The translations under genes and the position numbers were made by a program. A stretch of 62,347 nt of DNA. Source: an uncultured Acidimicrobiaceae bacterium. GTDB taxonomy: Bacteria > Actinomycetota > Acidimicrobiia > Spongiisociales > UBA5794. This document shows, piece after piece, positions 14,454-23,228 of this stretch. Location of the stretch: the NCBI GenBank assembly GCA_947258985.1, contig CAMYKI010000018.1, positions 1 through 62,347 on the forward strand, in the 5' to 3' direction. The notes beneath the pieces were generated by a model. It was not told the origin of the DNA and ran no database searches. It saw only the letters and a list, made by a program, of their open reading frames with translations. Position 1 is the stretch's first letter. Every line of letters begins with the position of its first letter.

Positions 14454-16400
14454 TCAGCCGAGCCAGCTGTTGAGTTTGTCGGCGACCTGCGGGGCCGTAA
14501 ACCCGAACTTCTCCGCCAACACGCCTGCCGGTGCCGAGGCCCCGAAGCGGTCGATGCCGATAGCCAGGCCATCGCTCCCGACGATGTCTCCCCATCCAAA
14601 GGTGACTCCTGCCTCGAGTGAGGCTACGGGCATGCCGTTGCCGAGCACATCGGCCCGGTAGGCGGCGTCCTGCTCGTTGAATGCTTCCAAACAAGGCATC
14701 GAGACCACCCTGATCGACCTGCCCTTACCGGCGAGTATGTCGGCGGCCTCGAGCGCCGTAGCCACTTCGGAGCCGGTGGCAACCAGCACGGCGTCGTCAC
14801 CGTCGCGAACGACATAGGCGCCCCTCGCCACCGGAACCGGATCGGTACCGCCAACAGGAACACCCTGACGGGTCAGGATCAATGCGGTCGGCCCGTTGGT
14901 GCGATTCAGGGCAACCTCCCAAGCCCCGGTTACCTCGGCTGCATTCGCGGGGCGCATGACATATAGGTTGGGTATGGCGCGCAGGGAGGCAACGTGCTCG
15001 ACCGACTGGTGCGTGGGCCCATCCTCGCCCAGGAAGATCGAGTCGTGAGTGAACACCCATACGCTTGGTGCACCCATAAGGGCGCCGAGGCGAACCGCTC
15101 CACGCATGTAGTCAACGAAGGTCAGGAACGTTGCCCCAAACCCACGTAGTCCTCCATGGACGGTGACACCGTTGGCGATAGCGCCCATGGCGTGCTCACG
15201 AACGCCGTAGCGTAGATTCCGGCCAGCGCGATCATCCGCGGAGAAGTCGGTTGAGGACTTGATCAGCGTGTTGTTGGAGGATGCCAGGTCGGCCGACCCG
15301 CCGATGACATCAGGACGGTCGGCGGCGAACGCATTGATCACAGTGCCGGAAATGGCCCTCGTGGCGACTTTGGCGCCGTCCTCGTACTCGGGAACGGCAA
15401 TTGATGCCTGCGACGGCTTGAAGTGCTTGTCCCAGGCCCCGGCGAGCCCCTCATCAGAGGCCAGAGTCGCCTGGAGCCGGCGCTTCCACTCGCTGGCCTC
15501 CTGACGTCGATCGTCGAGTGCGGAGCTGAAGAACGAGTAGACCTCCCCGGGCACATGGAAAGGCTCGCCCTCCCATCCCATGTTCTCCTTGACGAGGACA
15601 ATCTCGTCCTCGCCCAGCGGTGATCCATGGGCGGAGGCGGAATCCTGCTTCGAGGGGCTTCCGTAGCCAATGTGGGTCTTGCAGGAGATCAATGTCGGAC
15701 GTTCGGTGTCGTCGATACCTGCGGCGATCGCTTCTGCAACGGCGCGCCGGTCGTGGCCATCGACACTCAGAGTCTGCCAGCCGTACGCGTCGAAGCGCTT
15801 GCCAACATCTTCGCTGTACGTCAATTCCGCGGGACCGACAAGCGTGATCCCGTTGTCGTCGTACAGGTAGATCAACTTGCCCAGGCTTAGGTGTCCGGCC
15901 AATGAGGCCGCCTCCGCGGCGACACCCTCCATGAGGTCGCCGTCGGAGACGATGCCGAACGTCCTGTGGTCGATGAGGTCGCCGAATCGATCGTTGAGGT
16001 GCGCTTCGGCGATTGCCATCCCGACGCCGGTGGCAAACCCCTGGCCCAACGGACCTGTGGTCGTTTCAATGCCGAGCGGATGATCCATCTCTGGGTGCCC
16101 GGCCGTCGGCGACCCCCATTGCCGGAAATTCCTGATGTCCTCGATCGTGATCGGGAAACCGGATAGATGGAGCATCGAGTAGAGCAGCATCGAGGCATGG
16201 CCGGCAGACAGCACAAATCTGTCCCGGTTCGCCCACGTCGGATCCTTCGGATCGACGCGCAGGAACTTGCTCCACAGCACGACGGCGAGGTCGGCCATCC
16301 CCATCGGCGCACCGGGGTGGCCCGAGTTCGCCCGCTGGACGGCGTCGATCGACAGCGTTCTCACGGTGTCGACGGCAAGTTGCTCGATGTCCTTTTCCAC
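14454..16400 (-). CDS. tkt: Transketolase
   Basis: This 648-residue thiamine-diphosphate enzyme exchanges two-carbon units between sugar phosphates in the pentose phosphate pathway. The N-terminal ThDP domain has [31 protein letters not shown], and GDGDLMEG-type metal binding seen here as [20 protein letters not shown]. The pyrimidine domain shows [13 protein letters not shown] and [16 protein letters not shown]. The C-terminal domain has SMPCLEAF and [10 protein letters not shown]. Length matches the family. The start was placed at the GTG at 16400, where GGAGG lies 5 nt upstream; the ATG at 16457 would add 19 unrelated residues. Confidence 0.95.
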   Translation of the reverse strand: MEKDIEQLAVDTVRTLSIDAVQRANSGHPGAPMGMADLAVVLWSKFLRVDPKDPTWANRDRFVLSAGHASMLLYSMLHLSGFPITIEDIRNFRQWGSPTAGHPEMDHPLGIETTTGPLGQGFATGVGMAIAEAHLNDRFGDLIDHRTFGIVSDGDLMEGVAAEAASLAGHLSLGKLIYLYDDNGITLVGPAELTYSEDVGKRFDAYGWQTLSVDGHDRRAVAEAIAAGIDDTERPTLISCKTHIGYGSPSKQDSASAHGSPLGEDEIVLVKENMGWEGEPFHVPGEVYSFFSSALDDRRQEASEWKRRLQATLASDEGLAGAWDKHFKPSQASIAVPEYEDGAKVATRAISGTVINAFAADRPDVIGGSADLASSNNTLIKSSTDFSADDRAGRNLRYGVREHAMGAIANGVTVHGGLRGFGATFLTFVDYMRGAVRLGALMGAPSVWVFTHDSIFLGEDGPTHQSVEHVASLRAIPNLYVMRPANAAEVTGAWEVALNRTNGPTALILTRQGVPVGGTDPVPVARGAYVVRDGDDAVLVATGSEVATALEAADILAGKGRSIRVVSMPCLEAFNEQDAAYRADVLGNGMPVASLEAGVTFGWGDIVGSDGLAIGIDRFGASAPAGVLAEKFGFTAPQVADKLNSWLG

Positions 16401-16470
16401 GATTCCTCCAAACGGCAATGGAACGGTGCCAGCGTAGCGGCGCTGCACGTCGGGCACGCAGGTGGTCGAG

Positions 16471-16676
16471 GAGCCCGCCGAACAATGCGAGTTCCAACTC
16501 GACGACTACCCCGTAAGCAAGCACGCCCTTCGTTGCTCCGGCGAGCCTTCACCGCCTTTGTTCAACAGTCTCCTCGGAGCCCGCCGAACAATGCGAGTTC
16601 CAACTCGACGACTACCCCGTGAGCAGGCCCTTCGTTGCTCCGGCGAGTCTTCACCGCCTTTGTTCAACAGTCTCCT
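16471..16676. repeat. ~100-bp tandem duplication between tkt and the M24 peptidase
   Basis: Copy A (16471-16574) and copy B (16577-16676) are nearly identical, with a few substitutions and a 4-base length difference near the middle. Each copy contains a CGAGTT-CC-AACTCG hairpin. Copy B ends in the stop codon of the M24 peptidase gene. The whole 16401-16674 interval is otherwise gene-free. Confidence 0.9.
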
Positions 16677-17769
16677 AACGAACGATGGCCACCTGTTTTG
16701 GCGAGGTATTCATCCTCTCCGCCCCGGTATTGGTACAGACCACGATGTCCTCTATGCGCACCCCGAATTCACCAGGAAGGTAGATGCCGGGTTCGATGGA
16801 GAAGGCCATGCCGGGAAGGATCTCCTGCTCGTTGCCCGAAACTATGTACGGATCTTCGTGCCCGTCCAGACCGATGCCGTGCCCCGTTCGGTGGATGAAG
16901 AAGTCTCCATAGCCAGCATCGGCGATGACGGCACGTGCCGCCGCATCGACGGATTCCGCAGACACCCCCGGTCTCACTGCTCGGACTCCTGCTTCCTGGG
17001 CCGCGGCCACCACACCGTGGACCTCGAGGTACTTTGCCGAGGGCTCGCCTACATGGAACATCCGGGTGGTATCCGATCCGTACCCGCCCACCGTGCCGCC
17101 AAAGTCGACGACGACCGCATCGCCGTCGCCGATGACGCGGTGGCCGGGCTCGTGATGCGGCGATGCGCCGTTCGGACCGGAGGCGACGATGGCGAATCCG
17201 GCGGCGTCGGTGCCGTTCTCCTCGAGCAAACCGGATACCTCGCGAGATACCTGGAGCTCGGTCTTGCCGGCAAAGCTGTGGTCGGCGAGGTGAGCGGCGA
17301 CAGTGTCCGCGGACGCCCCCGCTCTGCGCAGCAACTCGATTTCCGCAGGCTCCTTGATCACCCGCAGCGCCTCGGTGAGCGGCCGCGCCGAGATGAAGTC
17401 TGCTGTCGGCAGGCTCCCTTGTAGGGCGAGCAGAAAGACCGCCCAGGTGTGGTCACCGATCATGACTGTCCGGGGTCTACCCGCCAGAGCGGCCACGATG
17501 CCAATGGGGTCCTCGATCTCAGCCCAGGGCCGGATCTCAAAGACGTCGGGTACCGGTTCGACCCGGGGTGCCTCCAATTCCGGAACGACGAGCACCACGG
17601 GTGCGTCCCGCCGGACGATTGCCATCGTCAGTCTTTCGAGCGGCATTGCCCTGTATCCCGTGAGGTAGGGCAGATCTGAGCCGAGAGAAACGAGCAGAGC
17701 GTCGACGTTTCGCTTCTCCATCTCGCTGCGAGCGCGGCCGAGGCGGGCGTGGTAGTCGAACAGTGTCAT
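16675..17769 (-). CDS. M24-family metallopeptidase (Xaa-Pro aminopeptidase-like)
   Basis: This 364-residue peptidase probably removes residues preceding proline. An N-terminal creatinase-like domain (~1-125) precedes the pita-bread domain. The five metal ligands are visible: Asp in VVDFGGTVGG, Asp in GSDTTRMFHVG, His in HRTGHGIGLDGHEDP, Glu in FSIEPGIYLPG and Glu in VRIEDIV. The start overlaps the lipBA stop by four bases (ATGA), making it the last gene of the lpd-E2-lipBA operon. Why a proline peptidase is coupled to lipoate genes is not clear. Confidence 0.92.
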   Translation of the reverse strand: MTLFDYHARLGRARSEMEKRNVDALLVSLGSDLPYLTGYRAMPLERLTMAIVRRDAPVVLVVPELEAPRVEPVPDVFEIRPWAEIEDPIGIVAALAGRPRTVMIGDHTWAVFLLALQGSLPTADFISARPLTEALRVIKEPAEIELLRRAGASADTVAAHLADHSFAGKTELQVSREVSGLLEENGTDAAGFAIVASGPNGASPHHEPGHRVIGDGDAVVVDFGGTVGGYGSDTTRMFHVGEPSAKYLEVHGVVAAAQEAGVRAVRPGVSAESVDAAARAVIADAGYGDFFIHRTGHGIGLDGHEDPYIVSGNEQEILPGMAFSIEPGIYLPGEFGVRIEDIVVCTNTGAERMNTSPKQVAIVR

Positions 17770-19424
17770 GTCAGCGCACTCTCGAGTGACTCCCTCGCGT
17801 GATACGAGGATCGCACCAACGGGCCCGATTCAACGTGACTCAGCCCGAGACGCTCGCCCTCCGCTCTGTACCGCGCAAACTCCTCCGGGTGAACGTACCG
17901 CGCAACCCGCCGGTGCCGGGCAGTCGGCCGCAGGTACTGACCAATAGTCACCAGATCGACGCCGACTGCTCGCAGATCGGCGAGGGTCGACATGATCTCG
18001 GCTTCGGTCTCCCCCATTCCGACTATTAGGCCGGATTTGACCGTGCAACTCGGGTTGATCCATTTGGCCCTTGCCAGGAGCGCAAGCGACCGTCCGTAGT
18101 TGGCTGCCGTGCGTACCTCCCGCTGCAGACGGAGCACGGTTTCGGTGTTGTGGTTGAGGACTGCGGGCTTGGCCAGCATGACAGTCTCCAGCGCCTCTGG
18201 ATCCCCCTTGAAGTCGGGTATCAGCACCTCGACCGAGCAATCCGGGACCAGATCACGGATACGGGTGATGGTGGCCGCAAAGACGGCGGCGCCACCGTCG
18301 CCGAGATCATCACGATTGACCGACGTGAGAACGGCGTGCTCTAAACCCATCGCCGCAACTGCCTGAGCCGCCCGGTCGGGTTCTCCGAAATCGACCTGGC
18401 CGGGACGCCCGGTCTGAACATCGCAGAAAGCACAGGCCCGCGTGCATTTGTCGCCGAGCAGCATCAAGGTTCCCGTGCCCTGAGACCAGCATTCGTAGAT
18501 GTTCGGACAACCGGCTTCCTCACAGACGGTGTTGAGTTCCTTGGCCTTCATCAGCCGGCGCACCTCGCGGTACCCATCAGACGAGATATCCGCCTTGATC
18601 CGCATCCACTCGGGCCGAGGAGGTTCCCCAGGCAGCAGTCCGTTGATAGTGATCGGCACCTCAGAGCTGTTGCCCCCGGAGAAGACCCCCGCGGCAACCA
18701 TGGCATCGACGGCAAAAGGTTCTTCGCCTGCACCCCTGGCAAAGGCACCGAATTGCACATCCTGTTCCTCGTACTGGAAGATGTCGGCAAAGCGTGGCAG
18801 CAGCGTCCGGACCGCCTTCTCGATGCTTACGCCACGACCGAGGATTTCGGCAACGGATGTGACCGTCCGGTCCGCAATCCCACACGGCACGATGTTGTTG
18901 AAGTATTCGAGGTCGGGGGAAACGTTGAGCGCAAAGCCGTGCATCGAGACACCTCGAGCCACCCTCACACCGATAGCGGCGATCTTGCCTCGCTCGGTCC
19001 ACACTCCGGTAAGGCCCTCTTCCGCCCAGGCCGGGATGCCGAGATCACCAAGAGCGGCGATCAACGCTTGTTCGATGCGCCGCACGTGGCCCACCATGTC
19101 GAACCCGTTGGGAAGCTTCGGAACGGCGATGATCGGATACCCCACCAGCTGTCCGGGCCCGTGGTAGGTGATATCGCCTCCTCGATCCACGTAGTGGATC
19201 TCAGCGTCCATGACTTCGAGGTCCTCCTGCTGCACGAGCAGGTTCGAACCGTCTCCATTGCGTCCAACGGTGTACGTGTGCGGATGCTCTAGCAGTAGCA
19301 GGTAGTCGTCGGCGCTACGGCCCTGAACCCGTCCTTCCCAGAAGGCACGCTGGAGATCCCAGGCCTCGCGATAGGACAGCCGGCCCAGCCATCGGCTCCT
19401 CAGCCGGCCGGCCGCATCGGTCAT
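17766..19424 (-). CDS. Fused octanoyltransferase-lipoyl synthase (LipB-LipA)
   Basis: This 552-residue protein joins both steps of lipoate biosynthesis. Residues ~1-235 are LipB: HTYTVGRNGDGSNLL, VDRGGDITYHGPGQLVGYPI, the catalytic Lys147 in RGKIAAIGVRV and Cys181 in NNIVPCGIAD. After a short linker, residues ~265-552 are LipA, a radical-SAM enzyme: the auxiliary-cluster Cys301, Cys306 and Cys312, the SAM-cluster C-x3-C-x2-C at 327/331/334, and the C-terminal RSSYHA serine motif. No stop or frame break separates them. The start overlaps the E2 stop by four bases. The enzymes are normally separate, so a single chain would pass the octanoylated E2 directly from one active site to the other. Confidence 0.92.
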   Translation of the reverse strand: MTDAAGRLRSRWLGRLSYREAWDLQRAFWEGRVQGRSADDYLLLLEHPHTYTVGRNGDGSNLLVQQEDLEVMDAEIHYVDRGGDITYHGPGQLVGYPIIAVPKLPNGFDMVGHVRRIEQALIAALGDLGIPAWAEEGLTGVWTERGKIAAIGVRVARGVSMHGFALNVSPDLEYFNNIVPCGIADRTVTSVAEILGRGVSIEKAVRTLLPRFADIFQYEEQDVQFGAFARGAGEEPFAVDAMVAAGVFSGGNSSEVPITINGLLPGEPPRPEWMRIKADISSDGYREVRRLMKAKELNTVCEEAGCPNIYECWSQGTGTLMLLGDKCTRACAFCDVQTGRPGQVDFGEPDRAAQAVAAMGLEHAVLTSVNRDDLGDGGAAVFAATITRIRDLVPDCSVEVLIPDFKGDPEALETVMLAKPAVLNHNTETVLRLQREVRTAANYGRSLALLARAKWINPSCTVKSGLIVGMGETEAEIMSTLADLRAVGVDLVTIGQYLRPTARHRRVARYVHPEEFARYRAEGERLGLSHVESGPLVRSSYHARESLESALT

Positions 19425-20956
19425 GCGAGTTCCTGGTCCCAATCCCAGGTCTCCAGGTTCTCCTGGATCCGACGGAGGAACAGAACTGCGGTCGACCCAT
19501 CGAACACCCGGTGGTCCCACGTCAGACCGAGATACCCAATGTGACGGATGGCGATGGCATCAGAGCCATCGGGCAGAGTGACCACTGTCGGTCGCTTGGC
19601 AACGGTGTCTGTCGAGAGGATGGCGACGTTGGGGATGTTGATGATCGGCGCCGACATGAACGAACCGAAGGGTCCCGGATTGGTGATGGTGAAGGTTGAC
19701 CCGGACAGGTCGTCGAGTTCCAACTTGCCAGCGCGTGCCTTGTCGGCAACCGCTCTGATACCGCGTGCCAGACCGGTGAGCGCCAGCCCGTCTGCTCCCG
19801 GCATATTCATGACGACCAGGCCGCCTTCATTGAGATCGACAGCGATGCCCAACCCCACTGCTCCGTGGAACGTCTGCCTGACGTTCTCGAGGTCAAACGA
19901 GCTGTTGACCACGGGGTAGGCACTCAAAGCGTCGATTGTGGCGCGGGCAATGAACGGCATGTAGGTCAGCGAGAAGCCTTCCCGCGCCTTCCATGCAGCC
20001 TTGTGCTGCTGGCGCACTCGCTCTACCCGTTCGTAGTCCACTTCGACCGACGTCCACACATGCGCCGCGGTGCGCTTGGCATTGAGCATGTTCTCTGCGA
20101 TCACCTTACGGAGTCGCGGCATGTCCTCGACCCGGTCGGCTCCCGAGGCCTGAGCAACGGCCGGTTCCTCGTCCGGCACGGCGGCCGCGGTTTCCGTTGG
20201 CGGGGTCGGAACCGGGGCAGGCGGAGCAGGAGCAGGAGCGGGAGCAGGAGCAGGAGCAGGAGCAGGCTCGAAAGTCACCTCGGCGCGGGGAACAGGTGGT
20301 GGCGGCGGGATGGCACCGGCACGCTGCGCTTCGATGAATCGGCTGACGTCCTTCCGGGTGATTCGTCCGCCGTCGCCAGTGCCCGTGATGAGGGAGAGAT
20401 CCACGTTGTTCTCCGCAGCCAGCTTCCTCACCACTGGGGAGAGAACAGCCCGTTTCGGCGCTTCCGGCGTCGGGGCAAGCGCGGCGGCCGGAGCGGGCGC
20501 GGCGGCCGGACGTTCAGGCGTCGGTGCCGGCTCGGCGGCCGGACGTTCAGGCGCCGGTGCCGGCTCAGGGGACGGACCCGGCACGGGCGCAGACGCTGCC
20601 GGCGATTCCTCGGCAGGCATCTGCTCCATAACGGCGTCCTGGTCGGCTACGACGTCGGACAGATCTGCCGGCGGCGCAACCGGTTCGGTGTCCACCGATG
20701 CGGGTTCCGTCTCCTCTCCGGCTTCGCCGATGACAGCAAGAGCGCTACCGACGCCCACCGTTTCGCCTTCTGGTACCAGAATTTCGAGGATCGTCCCAGC
20801 AACGGGAGACGGCACCTCGGTATCAACCTTGTCGGTCGAAATCTCGAGAAGTACCTCATCTTCGGCAATCGAGTCCCCCGGCTGCTTCGCCCAGCTGAGG
20901 ATGGTGCCTTCGGTTACGGTCTCGCCCAGTTGGGGCATGGTGACGGTTGTGGCCAT
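19421..20956 (-). CDS. Dihydrolipoamide acyltransferase (E2 of a 2-oxoacid dehydrogenase)
   Basis: This is the 511-residue core subunit of a 2-oxoacid dehydrogenase complex. A lipoyl domain at 1-77 carries Lys43 in EISTDKVDTEVPSP. A long Pro/Ala/Glu linker follows, then a peripheral-subunit-binding domain (VVRKLAAENNVDLSLITGTGDGGRITRKDV), a second Pro/Ala-Pro linker and the acyltransferase domain with DHRVFDGSTAVLFL. It could serve a pyruvate, 2-oxoglutarate or branched-chain complex; no E1 gene is in the window, so the substrate is open. The start at 20956 follows AGAGG. The second linker is encoded by a GGAGCA-type microsatellite near 20220-20265. Confidence 0.92.
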   Translation of the reverse strand: MATTVTMPQLGETVTEGTILSWAKQPGDSIAEDEVLLEISTDKVDTEVPSPVAGTILEILVPEGETVGVGSALAVIGEAGEETEPASVDTEPVAPPADLSDVVADQDAVMEQMPAEESPAASAPVPGPSPEPAPAPERPAAEPAPTPERPAAAPAPAAALAPTPEAPKRAVLSPVVRKLAAENNVDLSLITGTGDGGRITRKDVSRFIEAQRAGAIPPPPPVPRAEVTFEPAPAPAPAPAPAPAPPAPVPTPPTETAAAVPDEEPAVAQASGADRVEDMPRLRKVIAENMLNAKRTAAHVWTSVEVDYERVERVRQQHKAAWKAREGFSLTYMPFIARATIDALSAYPVVNSSFDLENVRQTFHGAVGLGIAVDLNEGGLVVMNMPGADGLALTGLARGIRAVADKARAGKLELDDLSGSTFTITNPGPFGSFMSAPIINIPNVAILSTDTVAKRPTVVTLPDGSDAIAIRHIGYLGLTWDHRVFDGSTAVLFLRRIQENLETWDWDQELA

Positions 20957-20975
20957 CTCTCGTCCTCTCGTTTTC

Positions 20976-22346
20976 TCAGTGCAGACTGCGGCCGGAGGCT
21001 GACAGCAGCGTTTCACCGATCGCTTCGGAAACCGTTGGGTGGGCGTGGATGAATGCGGCTGCTTCCGAAGGGAGCGCCTCCCAGGCAACCGCGTACATGA
21101 GTTCGTGAATTATCTCTCCGGCGCCGGGACCGACGACGGTTGCGCCGAGAATAGGCCCGTCCACCTCGTTCACGATCTTCACCAATCCCCCGACTTCACC
21201 CTGGATTATCGCCCTGCCGACCCCACGCATTCCATGGTCGTGTACCTCGACGTCGTAACCGGCCTCCCGGGCGGCGGCCTCGGTGAGACCGACGCTGGCA
21301 AGCTCGGGATGGGTGTAGACCACGAGCGGAATCGCCCGATAGTCGACCGGAGCGGTCTCCCCGGTGGCGATGTGGGTGATGGCGGCAATGCCCTCAGCAA
21401 ACCCCGCGTGGGCAAGCTGAGGGGATCCGGCAACGATGTCCCCGACGGCGTATACGCCGGGCTCGGCGGTCATCATCGTCTCCGCATCAACGTGAACGAA
21501 CCCCCGCTCCACGACCGCACTGGTCTTCTCCAGACCAACGTCGTCGGTAACCGGAGCCCGGCCAACCGCAACAAGGACCTTGTCCACTTCTACGTAGTCG
21601 CCGTCGAATGGCACCACGACCCGATTGCCGTGCACCTCGGCGGGGCCGACACCTACGCCGGTCCGCACCTTGACCCCCTTCTTTTTGAGCTCACGAGTCA
21701 ACGTCTTGGCTGCTTCGGGCTCAGCGCCCGGGACAACCTGATCGAGCATCTCGAAGAGATGTACCTCCGAGCCGGCGTCACCCAGGAGTGAGGCGAATTC
21801 ACAGCCGATCGCACCGGCACCGACAATGGCCACACGCTGGGGGCGTTCGGACCAATCGAGGGCATCGCGGCTCGAGACGATCTTGTCGCCGTCGAAGTCG
21901 TAGCCGGGAATGGCCCGGGGCTTCGATCCGGTGGCCACGATGACGTTCCCGGCCTCGAGCCGCTGGGTCTCGCCACCGGTCCCGACGACTTCGACGCCTC
22001 CGTCGGCCAGCCGCCCGATCCCGTCGACAACATCCACCCCGCGCGCCTTGAGCAGGCCGCTCAGGCCTTTCACGAGACCGTCAACCACCTTGTTCTTGCG
22101 ATCTAGCGCCGCCGGCCAGTCGATCGAGGAGTCCCCGGTATTCACACCGAATTCGGAGGCCTTTTTGACCGTCGAGTACACCTCGGCAGTCTTCAGCCAC
22201 GTCTTCGCAGGAATGCACCCGCGGAGCAAGCATGTTCCGCCGACTCGTTCCTTTTCGACGAGGGCAACGTTGAGTCCAAAGTTGTGGGCATACAGAGCGG
22301 CCGCATAGCCTCCCGGCCCCCCTCCGATGATTACGACGTCGTACAC
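20976..22346 (-). CDS. lpd: Dihydrolipoyl dehydrogenase (E3)
   Basis: This 456-residue FAD/NAD enzyme reoxidises dihydrolipoyl groups on E2. It has the FAD fold GGGPGGYAAALYAH, the redox disulfide GGTCLLRGCIPAK, the NAD fold GAGAIGCEFASLLGDAGSEV, the second FAD motif VYAVGDIVAG and the catalytic HAHPTVSEAIGE at the C-terminus. The GTG start is preceded by GGAGG at 4 nt spacing. It is the first gene of the operon lpd-E2-lipBA-M24 peptidase. Confidence 0.94.
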   Translation of the reverse strand: MYDVVIIGGGPGGYAAALYAHNFGLNVALVEKERVGGTCLLRGCIPAKTWLKTAEVYSTVKKASEFGVNTGDSSIDWPAALDRKNKVVDGLVKGLSGLLKARGVDVVDGIGRLADGGVEVVGTGGETQRLEAGNVIVATGSKPRAIPGYDFDGDKIVSSRDALDWSERPQRVAIVGAGAIGCEFASLLGDAGSEVHLFEMLDQVVPGAEPEAAKTLTRELKKKGVKVRTGVGVGPAEVHGNRVVVPFDGDYVEVDKVLVAVGRAPVTDDVGLEKTSAVVERGFVHVDAETMMTAEPGVYAVGDIVAGSPQLAHAGFAEGIAAITHIATGETAPVDYRAIPLVVYTHPELASVGLTEAAAREAGYDVEVHDHGMRGVGRAIIQGEVGGLVKIVNEVDGPILGATVVGPGAGEIIHELMYAVAWEALPSEAAAFIHAHPTVSEAIGETLLSASGRSLH

Positions 22347-22476
22347 AGTTCCTCCACGAGGGATTTGGGTCCTGCTGAGGTTAGTGCCTCAACGGTCTGT
22401 GGGTACCGGTTGATGCAGAGCCTGAGCCGCTGCACTGCACGTGCCGCCCATCGGCAGCGGCGCATCAGATCGCCGG

Positions 22477-22482
22477 TAGGCT
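22477..22482 (+). promoter_or_regulatory. -10 box for the 29-aa membrane peptide gene
   Basis: TAGGCT lies 6 nt before ATG 22489, giving a leaderless transcript for the small gene and the coupled hydrolase. Confidence 0.5.
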
Positions 22483-22488
22483 CCGCCC

Positions 22489-22578
22489 ATGCAGACCCGC
22501 TACCTTCTCGTCGCCTCGCTCGTCACCGGTCTAGCGATACTCATCGCTGCCGCCGTCTGGATGGCTACCCGCCTGTGA
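22489..22578 (+). CDS. 29-residue single-helix membrane peptide
   Basis: This short gene starts with MQTRYLL, has a continuous hydrophobic segment from about residue 5 to 25 and ends ATRL. It is a plausible single-span membrane peptide. Two things support it: the TAGGCT box 6 nt before its ATG, and a GTGA overlap with the following hydrolase start, which means it is positioned to couple that gene's translation. No family is recognised. It could be a regulatory leader rather than a functional peptide. Confidence 0.6.
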   Translation: MQTRYLLVASLVTGLAILIAAAVWMATRL

Positions 22579-23228
22579 CCGAGTCAGTTCGAATCCGGGT
22601 AGGTGCATCCGTTGACCTCGAGGCGCGGTGGGATGTCCCGGAAGCGCCCGATCGCAGCATCGTGTTGTGTCACCCGCACCCTTTGCATCGCGGGACGATG
22701 CGCGTCCCTCTGTTCGAGGAAGTGACGGCGAGTCTGTTGGAACGTGGTGTTGCGGTGCTGCGGTTCAATTTCCGCGGCGTCGGACGGTCGAGCGGATCAC
22801 ACGATGGCGGCATCGCCGAGATAGACGATGTTGCCGCAGCCGTTGGCTACGCCGAAGATGCTTTTCCCGACCTCCCGTTGGGTGTGGGCGGATGGTCGTT
22901 CGGTGCCGGCATCGCGCTCCGGTGGCATGCCCGTGATCGGTCGCAACACAACTACATCGGTATTGCCCCCGGGGTCGGCGGTTCACAGCGAATCCCGGAG
23001 GCGGAGTCATTACTACCGGGGCAGCGCACCTTCATCATCGGTGACCGTGATCAGCTGGTGCCGCCGGATGCGGTCATTGACTACGCGACCAGAGCGCAAG
23101 CCACGCTCCATGTGCTCAAGGGCAGCGACCATTTCTTCTACTTCAGAGAGCGCAAGGTGGCGTGCCTCGTGGCGGCCGGTCTCGGACTGGATGTTCCGGC
23201 GGAGGAGATAGCCCTAGCGTGCCAGTAA
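22575..23228 (+). CDS. Alpha/beta hydrolase of the dienelactone-hydrolase-like group
   Basis: This 217-residue cytoplasmic hydrolase shows LCHPHPLHRGTMRVPLF (oxyanion region), LRFNFRGVGRSSG, the nucleophile elbow GGWSFGAGIALR, an acid candidate in IIGDRDQLVPPD and the His in GSDHFFYFRE. This set matches small alpha/beta hydrolases often annotated as dienelactone hydrolase or dipeptidyl peptidase-like, with substrates unknown. The GTG start overlaps the upstream peptide stop by four bases. The 3' end overlaps the convergent amidohydrolase by 15 bases. Confidence 0.85.
   Translation: MTESVRIRVGASVDLEARWDVPEAPDRSIVLCHPHPLHRGTMRVPLFEEVTASLLERGVAVLRFNFRGVGRSSGSHDGGIAEIDDVAAAVGYAEDAFPDLPLGVGGWSFGAGIALRWHARDRSQHNYIGIAPGVGGSQRIPEAESLLPGQRTFIIGDRDQLVPPDAVIDYATRAQATLHVLKGSDHFFYFRERKVACLVAAGLGLDVPAEEIALACQ

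Noticed and set aside
16462..17424. 320-residue frame over the tandem repeat and M24 gene
   Set aside because: Runs antisense to a well-supported peptidase; the apparent protein repeat only reflects the DNA duplication.
19865..21052. Long Arg-rich frame opposite the E2 gene
   Set aside because: Antisense shadow caused by the Ala/Pro-rich linker codons of E2; no start signal.
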